Below, in pieces: positions 1-7,445 of a DNA stretch of 64,000 nucleotides. Source of the stretch: Streptomyces sp. 378 (lineage in GTDB: Bacteria > Actinomycetota > Actinomycetes > Streptomycetales > Streptomycetaceae); NCBI RefSeq assembly GCF_030124145.1, contig NZ_JASKMS010000003.1, positions 337,723 to 401,722 of the forward strand, read 5' to 3'. Numbering within the stretch: position 1 is the stretch's first letter; every line of letters starts with the position of its first letter. Under the pieces are notes generated by a model that made no database searches, was not told the origin of the DNA, and saw only the letters and a list, made by a program, of their open reading frames with translations. Position numbers and translations under genes: made by a program.

Positions 1-69
1 CGCCCGCACATCACCGACCAGCAGGTCCGGCTCCTCCCTCGCCGCGACGTGCGCGCCGCGGTCGACCAT
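1..69 (-). CDS. Possible N-terminal end of a protein leaving the window
   Basis: An open frame on the minus strand begins with ATG at 69 (an alternative in-frame ATG lies at 96) and runs off the left edge without a stop. The visible residues start MVDRGAHVAAREEPDLLVGD and match no family I recognise. No clear ribosome binding site precedes either ATG. It would be divergent from the VOC gene that follows, with a short shared upstream region. Coding status is uncertain because only about 23 codons are visible. Confidence 0.3.
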   Translation of the reverse strand, partial: MVDRGAHVAAREEPDLLVGDVRA

Positions 70-181
70 GCCAGTTCTGAACGGTGTAACGGCCATCTGG
101 ATTTTTCCGCCCCCGAGCGATGAGTTCCGGGGCGGGGCCCGGTCGACCGTGGTGACAGCGTTCCGGCGTGCGGGAGGACTC

Positions 182-664
182 ATGACCACCGACGGTTTCA
201 CCACGTGTCTCTGGTTCGACGGCCAGGCCGAGGAGGCCGCCCATCACTACGTCTCGATCTTCGACAACTCCGGCATCGGCAAGATCGCGCGCTACCCCGA
301 GGGAGCGCCCCAGGCCGCAGGCAGCGTGATGACCGTGGAGTTCACGGCCAACGGGCACACGTTCCTCGCGCTCAACGGCGGCCCCCGGTTCAGATTCACC
401 GAGGCCACCTCCTTCATGATCCACTGCGCCGACCAGGAGGAGATCGACCACTACTGGACCAGGCTCACCGAGAACGGTGGCGAGCCCGGCCCCTGCGGCT
501 GGCTCAAGGACAGGTTCGGCCTGTCCTGGCAGGTCGTCCCGGACCGGCTCGACGAGATGATCACCGACCCGGATCCGGCGAGAGCTGCCCGGGTGACCCG
601 GGCGTTCATGGCGATGGGCAAGTTCGACATCGCCGCCCTGGAGAAGGCGTACGCGGGCGAGTGA
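182..664 (+). CDS. VOC family protein (PhnB / 3-demethylubiquinone methyltransferase-like)
   Basis: A 160-residue protein of the vicinal oxygen chelate superfamily, PhnB-like subgroup. Recognisable family signatures are the opening TCLWFDGQAEEAAHHYVSIF, a central TFLALNGGP strand and GLSWQVVPDRLDEM near the C-terminus. Despite the family's annotation name, most members have no proven methyltransferase activity; a small-molecule binding or glyoxalase-fold role is safer. The ATG at 182 is chosen because GGAGG ends about 5 bases upstream; the frame extends further upstream without a credible start. It stands alone, convergent with the kinase gene that ends at 716. Confidence 0.85.
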   Translation: MTTDGFTTCLWFDGQAEEAAHHYVSIFDNSGIGKIARYPEGAPQAAGSVMTVEFTANGHTFLALNGGPRFRFTEATSFMIHCADQEEIDHYWTRLTENGGEPGPCGWLKDRFGLSWQVVPDRLDEMITDPDPARAARVTRAFMAMGKFDIAALEKAYAGE

Positions 665-715
665 GGTGCCGAAGCCAGGGGCGGGGCCGGGCCCTGCGGG
701 TATGCCGCCCCGCCC

Positions 716-1591
716 TCACCGCGTCTCGGCCAGGATCTCCCGGATGACGTACCGGGAGTTCTCCGCGACCGGCGGGTTCGTCTCCCAGTAGTACGGCAGC
801 GCGATGACGGCGATCGACAGGGCCCAGCCCCGGGCCCGTGCCCATTCGGCCTCACCGGCGCCCACGGCCGCGCGGAACGCACCGCGGGCCGCGCCGGGCA
901 GCAGGCACCAGGCGCCGATGAGGTCGACGGCGGGATCACCGACCCCCACCGTGCCGAAGTCGATCACCGCGCTCAGCCGTCCGCCCCTGACCAGGAGGTT
1001 CCCGGCCATCAGGTCGCCGTGCGCCCAGACGGGCGGCCCGGTGTGCTCCGGAGCCCGCAGGGCGTCCTCCCACACGTCGGTCACCGCGGCCGTGTCGACC
1101 CGTCCCGTGAGCCGGGCGAGCGCGTCACGCAGGAAGGGGTCCCGGGTCGCCAACGGCACTCCCCGGTAGCCCACGGGGCCCTCGGACGCGTCGATACGGC
1201 GCAGGGCCGTGACGTACGCCGCCAGGTCCTCGGCGAGCAGTTCGGGCTCCTCGAGCCGGCCGGGCACCGGGTTGCGGCCCTCCAGCCAGGCGTAGACCGA
1301 CCAGGGCCAGGGGAAGCCGTCGCCGGGTTCGCCCCGGCCGAGGGGCTCGGGCGAGGCGGCGGGCAGTCCCGGGCCGAGCCGGGGCAGCCAGCGCAGTTCG
1401 TGGGTGATCGCCTCCACGGCGCGCGGGTGCCGGGGGAGACGGACGACCTTGTCCGCGCCGAGGCGGAACATGGCGTTCTCCGTCCCGGACGACTCCAGCC
1501 GCCGCAGCGGCAGCCCGGCCCACGGCGGGAACTGTCCGGCGATCAGCCGGCCGACGAGCGTCACGTCGATGTCCAACTCGTCCTCATGCAT
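716..1591 (-). CDS. Aminoglycoside phosphotransferase-family kinase
   Basis: A 291-residue APH-fold phosphotransferase. The catalytic loop reads WAHGDLMAGNLLV (HGD with Asp as base) and the metal-binding motif reads VIDFGTVGVGDPAVD; an N-terminal AMFRLG...VVRLPR segment supplies the nucleotide-binding lysine/arginine region. Many Streptomyces proteins of this subgroup are self-protection or small-molecule kinases of unknown substrate. The start at 1591 gives the family-typical MHEDELDIDV opening; in-frame ATGs at 1606 and 1615 are alternatives. It lies 32 bases downstream of the SGNH lipoprotein gene in the same direction, so the two are probably one transcript. Confidence 0.85.
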   Translation of the reverse strand: MHEDELDIDVTLVGRLIAGQFPPWAGLPLRRLESSGTENAMFRLGADKVVRLPRHPRAVEAITHELRWLPRLGPGLPAASPEPLGRGEPGDGFPWPWSVYAWLEGRNPVPGRLEEPELLAEDLAAYVTALRRIDASEGPVGYRGVPLATRDPFLRDALARLTGRVDTAAVTDVWEDALRAPEHTGPPVWAHGDLMAGNLLVRGGRLSAVIDFGTVGVGDPAVDLIGAWCLLPGAARGAFRAAVGAGEAEWARARGWALSIAVIALPYYWETNPPVAENSRYVIREILAETR

Positions 1592-1623
1592 GCGCCCCGT
1601 GCTCATGACGCCCATTCGAGCCG

Positions 1624-2532
1624 TCAACCCGCCACCTGTCGAACGGTTTTGGTGACCTCCCGGGCGATGCGCAGGATGCCGGGGGAACGGACCGGACAGG
1701 GCTTCGGCGTGGACGTGGTGGGGGCCAGGCAGAAGTGCAGGTAGTCGTCGTCGCGGTGCAGTGCCGTGCGGTCGCGGCCGGGCTGGGTGCACAAGCCGGG
1801 GTGATCACGCTCGTAGGGCGTGCACGGCAGGTACCGCATCCAGGTGTAGCGGTCCGTGGCCGGGCTCACCGCCTTCCCGGCGTCCGCCACGAGGTCGCCG
1901 GAGGCGGCGGCCCGCTTCTCGTAGAGCGCGTTGACGCGCCGGACCCGCTCGGGCGTGATCGGGTCCGGCCCCTGGGACACCCAGACGATCCGCGGGCGCT
2001 TGCCACCCCCGGCCGCGGCGATCTGTTCGGTGAGCCTGCGCGCGTCGGCGTCGTAGCGGCTGAAGTAGCGGGCCGGGGTCTTGTCGTAGGTGATGCCGTC
2101 CATGCACGGCGTGTAGCCCCAGGAGTTCCCCCAGAACTGCAGGACCACGACGTCGGGCCGCAGCCCGCGCACCAGCGCGGCGGCCTTGTCGGCGGCCGGT
2201 ACCAGGGACCGCTCGGCCGTGCCCTCCAGGTAGTCGCACAGGGTCGTCCCGGAGTACGGGGCGGCCGTGTACCGCGCCTTCAGGTCCCGGCGTAACTCCT
2301 GCCCGAGGACCTTCTGGCTCTCCATCGCCAGGGAATCCCCGAGGTAGAGCACCGTGGGCGCCCGCTTGCGTTCGGGGCCGGGGGAGGCGGCGGAGGCGGG
2401 GGCGCGCTGATGGGTGGGGGCCGACGCACCGGGTGCGGTCGGCGCCGGCTCCTCGGGGGCGGACGCGGGATCGCCGCACCCGCCGAGGAGCACTCCGGTC
2501 AGCAGAACTCCCACGACCCACGGCTTGCGCAT
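1624..2532 (-). CDS. Lipoprotein SGNH/GDSL-type hydrolase
   Basis: A 302-residue predicted lipoprotein. The start MRKPWVVGVLLTGVLLGGCG holds a signal peptide with lipobox LLGGC, followed by a Pro/Ala-rich linker of about 45 residues. The catalytic domain shows the SGNH block I motif YLGDSLAMES, a block with VVVLQFWGNSW and a C-terminal DYLHFC that could supply the Asp/His pair. It is expected to be anchored on the outer face of the membrane and to act as an esterase or acyl-hydrolase on an unknown substrate. GGGAG lies 7 bases before the ATG. The downstream phosphotransferase follows within 32 bases. Confidence 0.8.
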   Translation of the reverse strand: MRKPWVVGVLLTGVLLGGCGDPASAPEEPAPTAPGASAPTHQRAPASAASPGPERKRAPTVLYLGDSLAMESQKVLGQELRRDLKARYTAAPYSGTTLCDYLEGTAERSLVPAADKAAALVRGLRPDVVVLQFWGNSWGYTPCMDGITYDKTPARYFSRYDADARRLTEQIAAAGGGKRPRIVWVSQGPDPITPERVRRVNALYEKRAAASGDLVADAGKAVSPATDRYTWMRYLPCTPYERDHPGLCTQPGRDRTALHRDDDYLHFCLAPTTSTPKPCPVRSPGILRIAREVTKTVRQVAG

Positions 2533-2720
2533 ACGGCGACTCCCGCCCCGGCCAGCGAAACGGCACTCAGGCAAGCACAGTCGGGCCCCGGGGGGAAGAC
2601 GTACACCGGTCGCGATGGCCGGGACCGGTCGGGGGACGGCGCGCACCCGCTCGCCGCGCGGGCCGGGCCCCGGGTGACTAGCGTGAGGAAGCGGACGATT
2701 CCACTCATGCGGAGAGGGCC

Positions 2721-3524
2721 GTGACCATGGCCGTGCAACCTGAGGGAACCCCCTGCTGGGCCGACGCGATGTTCGGCGACCTCGAAGGGGCCAAGAGCTT
2801 CTACGGAGACGTGCTGGGCTGGACCTTCGCCGAGGCGTCGGCGGACTTCGGCAACTACACGGAGGCCTATGCGAACGGCAAGGCGGTCGCCGCCGTCGTC
2901 CCGCCCATGCCCGGACAGGAAGGCCTGTCGCAGTGGTGCCTCTACTTCGCGTCGCAGGACGCCGCCGCCACCGCCGCCCGGATCGGTGAGCACGGCGGCG
3001 AGGTGCTGATGGAGCCGATGCGGGTCGCCGACTTCGGCACCATGTGCCTGGCCCGCGATCCCGGTGGTGTCGTCTTCGGCATCTGGCAGGCGGGCACCCA
3101 CGAGGGCTTCCAGGCGATGGGCGAACCCGGCGCCTACACGTGGGCGGAGGTCTTCACCCGCGAGCCGGAGAAGTCCGACGCGTTCTTCCCCGCCCTCTTC
3201 CCCTACCGGCAGCGGGACATGGAGGACGGCGAGACGAACTTCCGGATCTACGACCTGGGCGAACACACCGTGCTGGGCCGGATGAAGATGACGGAGGAGT
3301 TCCCGCCCGAGATGCGGCCGTACATCAACGTCTACTTCGGCGTCGAGGACTGTGACGAGGCCGTGGCGAAGGCGACCGGGCTCGGCGGCGTCCTGCGGTT
3401 CGGCCCGATGACCACGCCGTTCGGCCGGTTCGCGGCGATCAGCGACCCACAGGGTGCGAACTTCTCGGTGATCGACACCTCGACCACCGAGGGAGAGATG
3501 CCGAAGCTGACCGACGTGGGGTAG
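2721..3524 (+). CDS. Two-domain VOC (glyoxalase-like) protein
   Basis: A 267-residue protein with two vicinal oxygen chelate modules. The first opens with GTPCWADAMFGDLEGAKSFY and the second with GAYTWAEVFTREPEKSDAFF; each ends in a strand of the type DPQGANFSVI. The family includes many Streptomyces antibiotic-resistance-like and hydroxylase-like proteins of unknown activity. GGAGAGG at 2711-2717 sets the start at GTG 2721, with an in-frame ATG at 2727 at slightly better spacing as the alternative. It is divergent from the SGNH lipoprotein gene. Confidence 0.85.
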   Translation: MTMAVQPEGTPCWADAMFGDLEGAKSFYGDVLGWTFAEASADFGNYTEAYANGKAVAAVVPPMPGQEGLSQWCLYFASQDAAATAARIGEHGGEVLMEPMRVADFGTMCLARDPGGVVFGIWQAGTHEGFQAMGEPGAYTWAEVFTREPEKSDAFFPALFPYRQRDMEDGETNFRIYDLGEHTVLGRMKMTEEFPPEMRPYINVYFGVEDCDEAVAKATGLGGVLRFGPMTTPFGRFAAISDPQGANFSVIDTSTTEGEMPKLTDVG

Positions 3525-3577
3525 GCGCCCGGACCTCGCGGCCGGACGGTCCCCGCGGCCATGGCATGATCGAGCGC

Positions 3578-4276
3578 ATGCGTGAACGTGTTGTGGCCGC
3601 GTGTGACGGGGCTTCGAAGGGAAATCCCGGGCCCGCGGGCTGGGCCTGGGTCGTCGCCGACGCTTCCGAGACACCGGAGCGATGGGAGGCGGGGCCGCTC
3701 GGCAAGGCCACCAACAACGTCGCCGAACTCACCGCGCTGGAGCGCCTGCTGGCGGCGACCGACCCGGACGTGCCGCTGGAGATCCGGATGGACTCGCAGT
3801 ACGCGATGAAGGCCGTCACCACCTGGCTGCCCGGCTGGAAGCGCAACGGCTGGAAGACCGCCGCCGGCAAGCCGGTCGCCAACCAGGACCTCGTCGTGCG
3901 CATCGACGAACTCCTGGAGGGCCGCTCGGTCGAGTTCCGCTATGTCCCCGCCCACCAGGTCGACGGCGACCGGCTCAACGACTTCGCCGACCGTGCGGCC
4001 AGCCAGGCCGCCGTCGTCCAGGAGCCCGCGGGCAGCGGCCTCGGCTCCCCGGAGCCGCCGCCCGCCCCGGACACCCCGGCGAAGGCCCCCCGGTCCCGCC
4101 CGCGCGGCGGCGCGGCCCGCACCGCCAAGACGGCGGGGAAGGGCTCCGCGCGCACGATCAAGGCGAAGTTCCCCGGCCGCTGCCAGTGCGGCCGCCCCTA
4201 CGCGGCCGGCGAGCCCATCGCCAAGAACGACAGCGGCTGGGGCCACCCGGAGTGCCGCGCGGGCGCGACCGTCTGA
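3578..4276 (+). CDS. rnhA: Ribonuclease HI with C-terminal Cys-rich extension
   Basis: A 232-residue RNase H1-type nuclease that cuts the RNA strand of RNA:DNA hybrids. The catalytic carboxylates are visible: D10 (ACDGASKGNPGP), E50 (NNVAEL), D72 (MDSQYAMK) and D138 in NDFADRA, with H126 as the conserved flexible-loop histidine. After residue 150 comes a Pro/Arg/Lys-rich linker and then a short module with CQCGRPY...GHPEC, a possible zinc-binding knuckle. The ATG at 3578 is chosen because a CATGAT box about 8 bases upstream fits a leaderless or near-leaderless start; ATG 3566 is the alternative. Its stop abuts the stop of melC2 exactly (TGATCA). Confidence 0.88.
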   Translation: MRERVVAACDGASKGNPGPAGWAWVVADASETPERWEAGPLGKATNNVAELTALERLLAATDPDVPLEIRMDSQYAMKAVTTWLPGWKRNGWKTAAGKPVANQDLVVRIDELLEGRSVEFRYVPAHQVDGDRLNDFADRAASQAAVVQEPAGSGLGSPEPPPAPDTPAKAPRSRPRGGAARTAKTAGKGSARTIKAKFPGRCQCGRPYAAGEPIAKNDSGWGHPECRAGATV

Positions 4277-5098
4277 TCAGACGTCGAACGTGTAGTGCGG
4301 CGTGTGGTCCAGCAGATCCGCCGGACTCGTGTCGTGCCACGGCCGCATCGTCTCGTTCAGGTCGATCACGTTCGGCGTGCCCGCGGTGGGCAGATAGACC
4401 GAGCCGGGGTGCCGGCGCTGCCACTCGGCCCACAGCTTGTCTATGTAGGCGTGGTGCAGCCAGAACACCGGGTCGTTGGGGGAGACCCCGGTGGCCATCT
4501 GCCCGCCGACCCAGACATGGACGCGGTTGTGCAGATTGACGCCCCGCCACCCTTCGAGATGGTTGCGGAAGCCGTCCGAGCCGCTGTTCCAGGGCGCCAT
4601 GTCGTACGTGGACATCGCCAGCACCGACTCGACGTCGGCCCGGGTCGGCAGCTCGCGCGTGCCGGAACCGAGCGCGCGCCGCAGGAACGTGCGGCCGTCG
4701 ACCCGCACGGTGATCGGCCAGTTCCCGCTCGCCGCGGAGAACGGCCCGTCCGTCACCCGGCCGTCCCGTTCCCGCCCGGTGCCCCCGAGGAAGTCGGGCG
4801 CCCACAGCGAGGCGCGCGCGGTGCGGTCGACGGTCCAGTCCCAGTAGGGCAGCGTCACCGACGCGTCCACCGACTGCAGCGCCCGCTCGAACTCCAGGAG
4901 GAATCTTCGGTGCCAGGGCAGGAAGGACGGCGAGCGGTGCCCGGTCCGCTCACCGGTGTCGGTGTCGGAGACGATGAACGCGTTGTGCGTCGTGACGAAC
5001 GCGTCGTAGCGGCCGCTGCGCTTCAGCTCCAGCAGCGCGGCGACGAAACGCCGCTTCTCGTCGGCGGTCAGGGTGGACTGGTTCTTGCGGACAGCCAT
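4277..5098 (-). CDS. melC2: Tyrosinase MelC2
   Basis: A 273-residue type-3 copper monophenol monooxygenase that oxidises tyrosine to dopaquinone for melanin. All six copper ligands are seen at the positions usual in Streptomyces tyrosinases: H38, H54 and H63 for CuA and H190, H194 and H216 for CuB. There is no signal peptide; the family leaves the cell by Tat export in complex with the MelC1 caddie protein, which is encoded 32 bases upstream. GGAG precedes the ATG. Sequence and arrangement are fully canonical. Confidence 0.97.
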   Translation of the reverse strand: MAVRKNQSTLTADEKRRFVAALLELKRSGRYDAFVTTHNAFIVSDTDTGERTGHRSPSFLPWHRRFLLEFERALQSVDASVTLPYWDWTVDRTARASLWAPDFLGGTGRERDGRVTDGPFSAASGNWPITVRVDGRTFLRRALGSGTRELPTRADVESVLAMSTYDMAPWNSGSDGFRNHLEGWRGVNLHNRVHVWVGGQMATGVSPNDPVFWLHHAYIDKLWAEWQRRHPGSVYLPTAGTPNVIDLNETMRPWHDTSPADLLDHTPHYTFDV

Positions 5099-5130
5099 GT
5101 GCGGGTGCTCCAGATGCCGTGCGTAGCGGG

Positions 5131-5493
5131 TCAGTTGGCGGGGAAGGGCAGCAGGGTCGCGCCCTGCAGCTCGTCCACCGCGGCGCGGGCGGCGGCGCGC
5201 GGGGTGGCCACCGGGTCGTAGTGGCTGACGACGCTGATCCAGCTGCCGTCGGCGTTGCGCATCACGTGCAGCTCCACACCGTCGACGAACACCGCGTATC
5301 CCGCGCCGTGATGGTGGTGACCGGGCCCGGCCGGCCGGCCCTGTATCCGGCGGCCCTTGTAGACCTCGTCGAAGGTCCCGGGGGAGTCGTGGTGTCCGGC
5401 GGCCGAGGCCGGGACGGCGGCTGACAACGCCCCGGCGCTCGCGGTGAGGACGGCCGCCGCGGTGAGCGCGCGGCGACGGCTGAGTTCCGGCAC
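5131..5493 (-). CDS. melC1: Tyrosinase copper chaperone / caddie MelC1
   Basis: A 120-residue partner of MelC2 that delivers copper and carries the tyrosinase through the Tat pathway. The GTG at 5493 follows an AGGAGG site at 5 bases spacing. The N-terminus [12 protein letters not shown] plus a hydrophobic stretch ending ASA is a twin-arginine signal. The mature part holds the His cluster GHHHHGAGY and the tyrosine-bearing [14 protein letters not shown] strand. It is the promoter-proximal gene of the melC operon. Confidence 0.95.
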   Translation of the reverse strand: MPELSRRRALTAAAVLTASAGALSAAVPASAAGHHDSPGTFDEVYKGRRIQGRPAGPGHHHHGAGYAVFVDGVELHVMRNADGSWISVVSHYDPVATPRAAARAAVDELQGATLLPFPAN

Positions 5494-5839
5494 AGGGACC
5501 TCCTGTATCGATTCGGCTGATGACCCCGCATGCCTACCGGCCGGCCCGCTACCGGGAGAAATCCACGCGAGCCGGTTGGCTGCGATCAGGGCAATTCCCC
5601 TCACGCCGTGCAAGATTGAACGAAGATGATCTTGTCGTGGAAGGTCCGTACGCCGCGACGGAAGGGGAAATTCCACCCACAGGGAGTGCCGCGCCGGATG
5701 TTCCTGCCGGTGCGCTCCACGACCCGTGGTGCACGTCACGCCGCAAAACTGGCGCGATTCGGCGGTCCGGTCGACGGTGCCCGCGTGCTGCTACTCTGCG
5801 TCGGCAATCGACAGCTCTCGGTCATTCTCAGGGGTGTGC
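5494..5839. other. Divergent intergenic region, melC1 / FAD monooxygenase
   Basis: About 346 bases separate two divergent genes and must hold both promoters. The composition is less GC-rich than the flanks (for example the stretch around 5610-5635). A short symmetric AAGATGATCTT box lies near 5624-5634 and could be an operator. No convincing ORF was found. Confidence 0.5.
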
Positions 5840-7063
5840 GTGAAGGTCGCCTGTGTCGGCGGCGGGCCCGCCGGTCTGTATCTCTCGATCCTGCTCAAGC
5901 GGCAGGACCCGTCCCACGACATCACCGTCCACGAACGTGACCCGGAGGGCTCGACCTACGGCTGGGGAGTGACGTACTGGCGCGAACTGCTCGACCGGCT
6001 CCACGAGCATGATCCCGAGTCGGCGCGCGTCCTGGACGCCGATTCCGTCCGCTGGAGCGACGGCGTCGCCCACGTCCGGGACCTGACGACCCGGCACCAC
6101 GGCGACCAGGGCCACGGCATCGGCCGCCACCGGCTCCTGGAGATCCTCGCCGGCCGGGCGCGCGACCTCGGTGTCCGCCTGGAGTACGAACGCGAGATCA
6201 CCGCCGGAGATCTGCCCTCCGACGCCGACCTGGTCGTGGCCGCCGACGGTGTCCGCAGCGCCCTGCGCACCCACCGCTCCGCGCACTTCGGCACCCGGCT
6301 CACGGCCGGGCGCAACCCGTACATCTGGCTCGGCACCACCAAGGTCTTCGACGCCTTCACCTTCGCCTTCGTGGAGACCGGCCACGGCTGGATCTGGTTC
6401 TACGGCTACGGCTACGGGCCCGACCGCAGCACCTGCGTCGTCGAGTGCGCGCCCGAGACCCGGGCCGGGCTCGGACTCGACCGGGCGAGCGAGGCCGACG
6501 GGCGCGCCCTGCTGGAGCGGCTCTTCGCCGGTGTCCTCGACGGCCACCCCCTGCTGGGCCGCCCCGGCGGCACCCCGTGGCAGACCTTCCGCACCCTCAC
6601 GAACGACACCTGGCGGCACGGCAACCTCGTCCTGCTCGGCGACGCCGCCCACACCACCCACTACTCCATCGGCGCCGGCACCACCCTCGCCCTGGAGGAC
6701 GCCATCGCCCTGGCCACCGCGCTGCGCGAACACGCGGATCTTCCGCAGGCCCTCGCCCGCTACGAGCGGGAGCGCAAGGCGGCCCTCCTGCCCGTGCAGA
6801 GCGCGGCCCGCTACAGCGCCCAGTGGTACGAGAACCTGCCGCGCTACATGGACCTGCCCCCGGAGCGCATGTTCGCCCTGCTCGGTCAGCGGCACTCGCC
6901 CCTGCTGCCCCATGTCCCACCCCGGCTGTACTACCGGCTCGACCGCGCGGCGGGACGGCTGGAGCCGCTGCGCCGGTTCAAGCGCTGGCTCGGTCCGAAG
7001 GTCGCGCGGACGGTGCACGCGCGGGCGCTGTCTTCCCGGGAGCGGCCCATGAGCCCTGGGTGA
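5840..7063 (+). CDS. FAD-dependent aromatic monooxygenase (PHBH fold)
   Basis: A 407-residue flavoprotein monooxygenase. It shows the Rossmann GxGxxG variant VGGGPAGLYLS at the N-terminus, the DG motif VVAADGVRSALR around residue 135 and the GD motif LVLLGDAAHTTHYSIGAG around residue 270. The start region resembles the flavoprotein half of anthraniloyl-CoA or salicylyl-CoA type monooxygenases, so a CoA-thioester aromatic substrate is possible but not shown. The GTG at 5840 is preceded by AGGGG; GTG 5834 is an alternative. It stands alone and is followed by a repeat-containing gene-free region. Confidence 0.85.
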   Translation: MKVACVGGGPAGLYLSILLKRQDPSHDITVHERDPEGSTYGWGVTYWRELLDRLHEHDPESARVLDADSVRWSDGVAHVRDLTTRHHGDQGHGIGRHRLLEILAGRARDLGVRLEYEREITAGDLPSDADLVVAADGVRSALRTHRSAHFGTRLTAGRNPYIWLGTTKVFDAFTFAFVETGHGWIWFYGYGYGPDRSTCVVECAPETRAGLGLDRASEADGRALLERLFAGVLDGHPLLGRPGGTPWQTFRTLTNDTWRHGNLVLLGDAAHTTHYSIGAGTTLALEDAIALATALREHADLPQALARYERERKAALLPVQSAARYSAQWYENLPRYMDLPPERMFALLGQRHSPLLPHVPPRLYYRLDRAAGRLEPLRRFKRWLGPKVARTVHARALSSRERPMSPG

Positions 7064-7445
7064 GTCGCTGTTTCACCCGCCAGGAACTCGGCCCGCACCC
7101 GGTCCGCACATGGCGGTCAGCCGGTGTGCGCGGGGCGCCGACCCGCTGCCGCGGATCCGTTCGTACCCCTGCCCGGCGGGCCGGGCGACACCCCGCACGC
7201 CAAACGGGCCGTCGCCATCCTGCTCGGCCCGGGTGTGAGGTCCGGCATCGCGCGCGGCGCCGAACCGGGAGGCGAGCACCGCCCGACATGCTGGTGGACC
7301 GGTACGCCCCGACCACGCCAACGGGCCGTCGCAGCCTGCTCGGCTGGGCGGCGTGAGATACCGCATCGCGCGTCGGCGAGCCGGGGGGTGAGCACCGCCC
7401 GCTGGTGGACCGGTACGCCCCGACCGGGCAGGCGCACACCACGCC
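7064..7445. other. Gene-free region filled by a degenerate tandem repeat
   Basis: This 382-base stretch lies between two convergent flavoenzyme genes and has no credible start-RBS pair on either strand. Most of it is occupied by two copies of an approximately 117-base unit and a weaker, partly similar segment before the first copy (about 7160-7200). Open frames crossing it are products of high GC content. Confidence 0.6.
7203..7425. repeat. Two-copy tandem repeat, period about 117 bp
   Basis: Copy 1 (about 7203-7314) and copy 2 (about 7320-7425) both start AACGGGCCGTCGC, share the internal block GCATCGCGCG and GAGCACCGCCC, and end with CTGGTGGACCGGTACGCCCC. They differ by scattered substitutions and short indels. 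The unit is not a plain hairpin and shows no reading-frame conservation. Confidence 0.75.
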
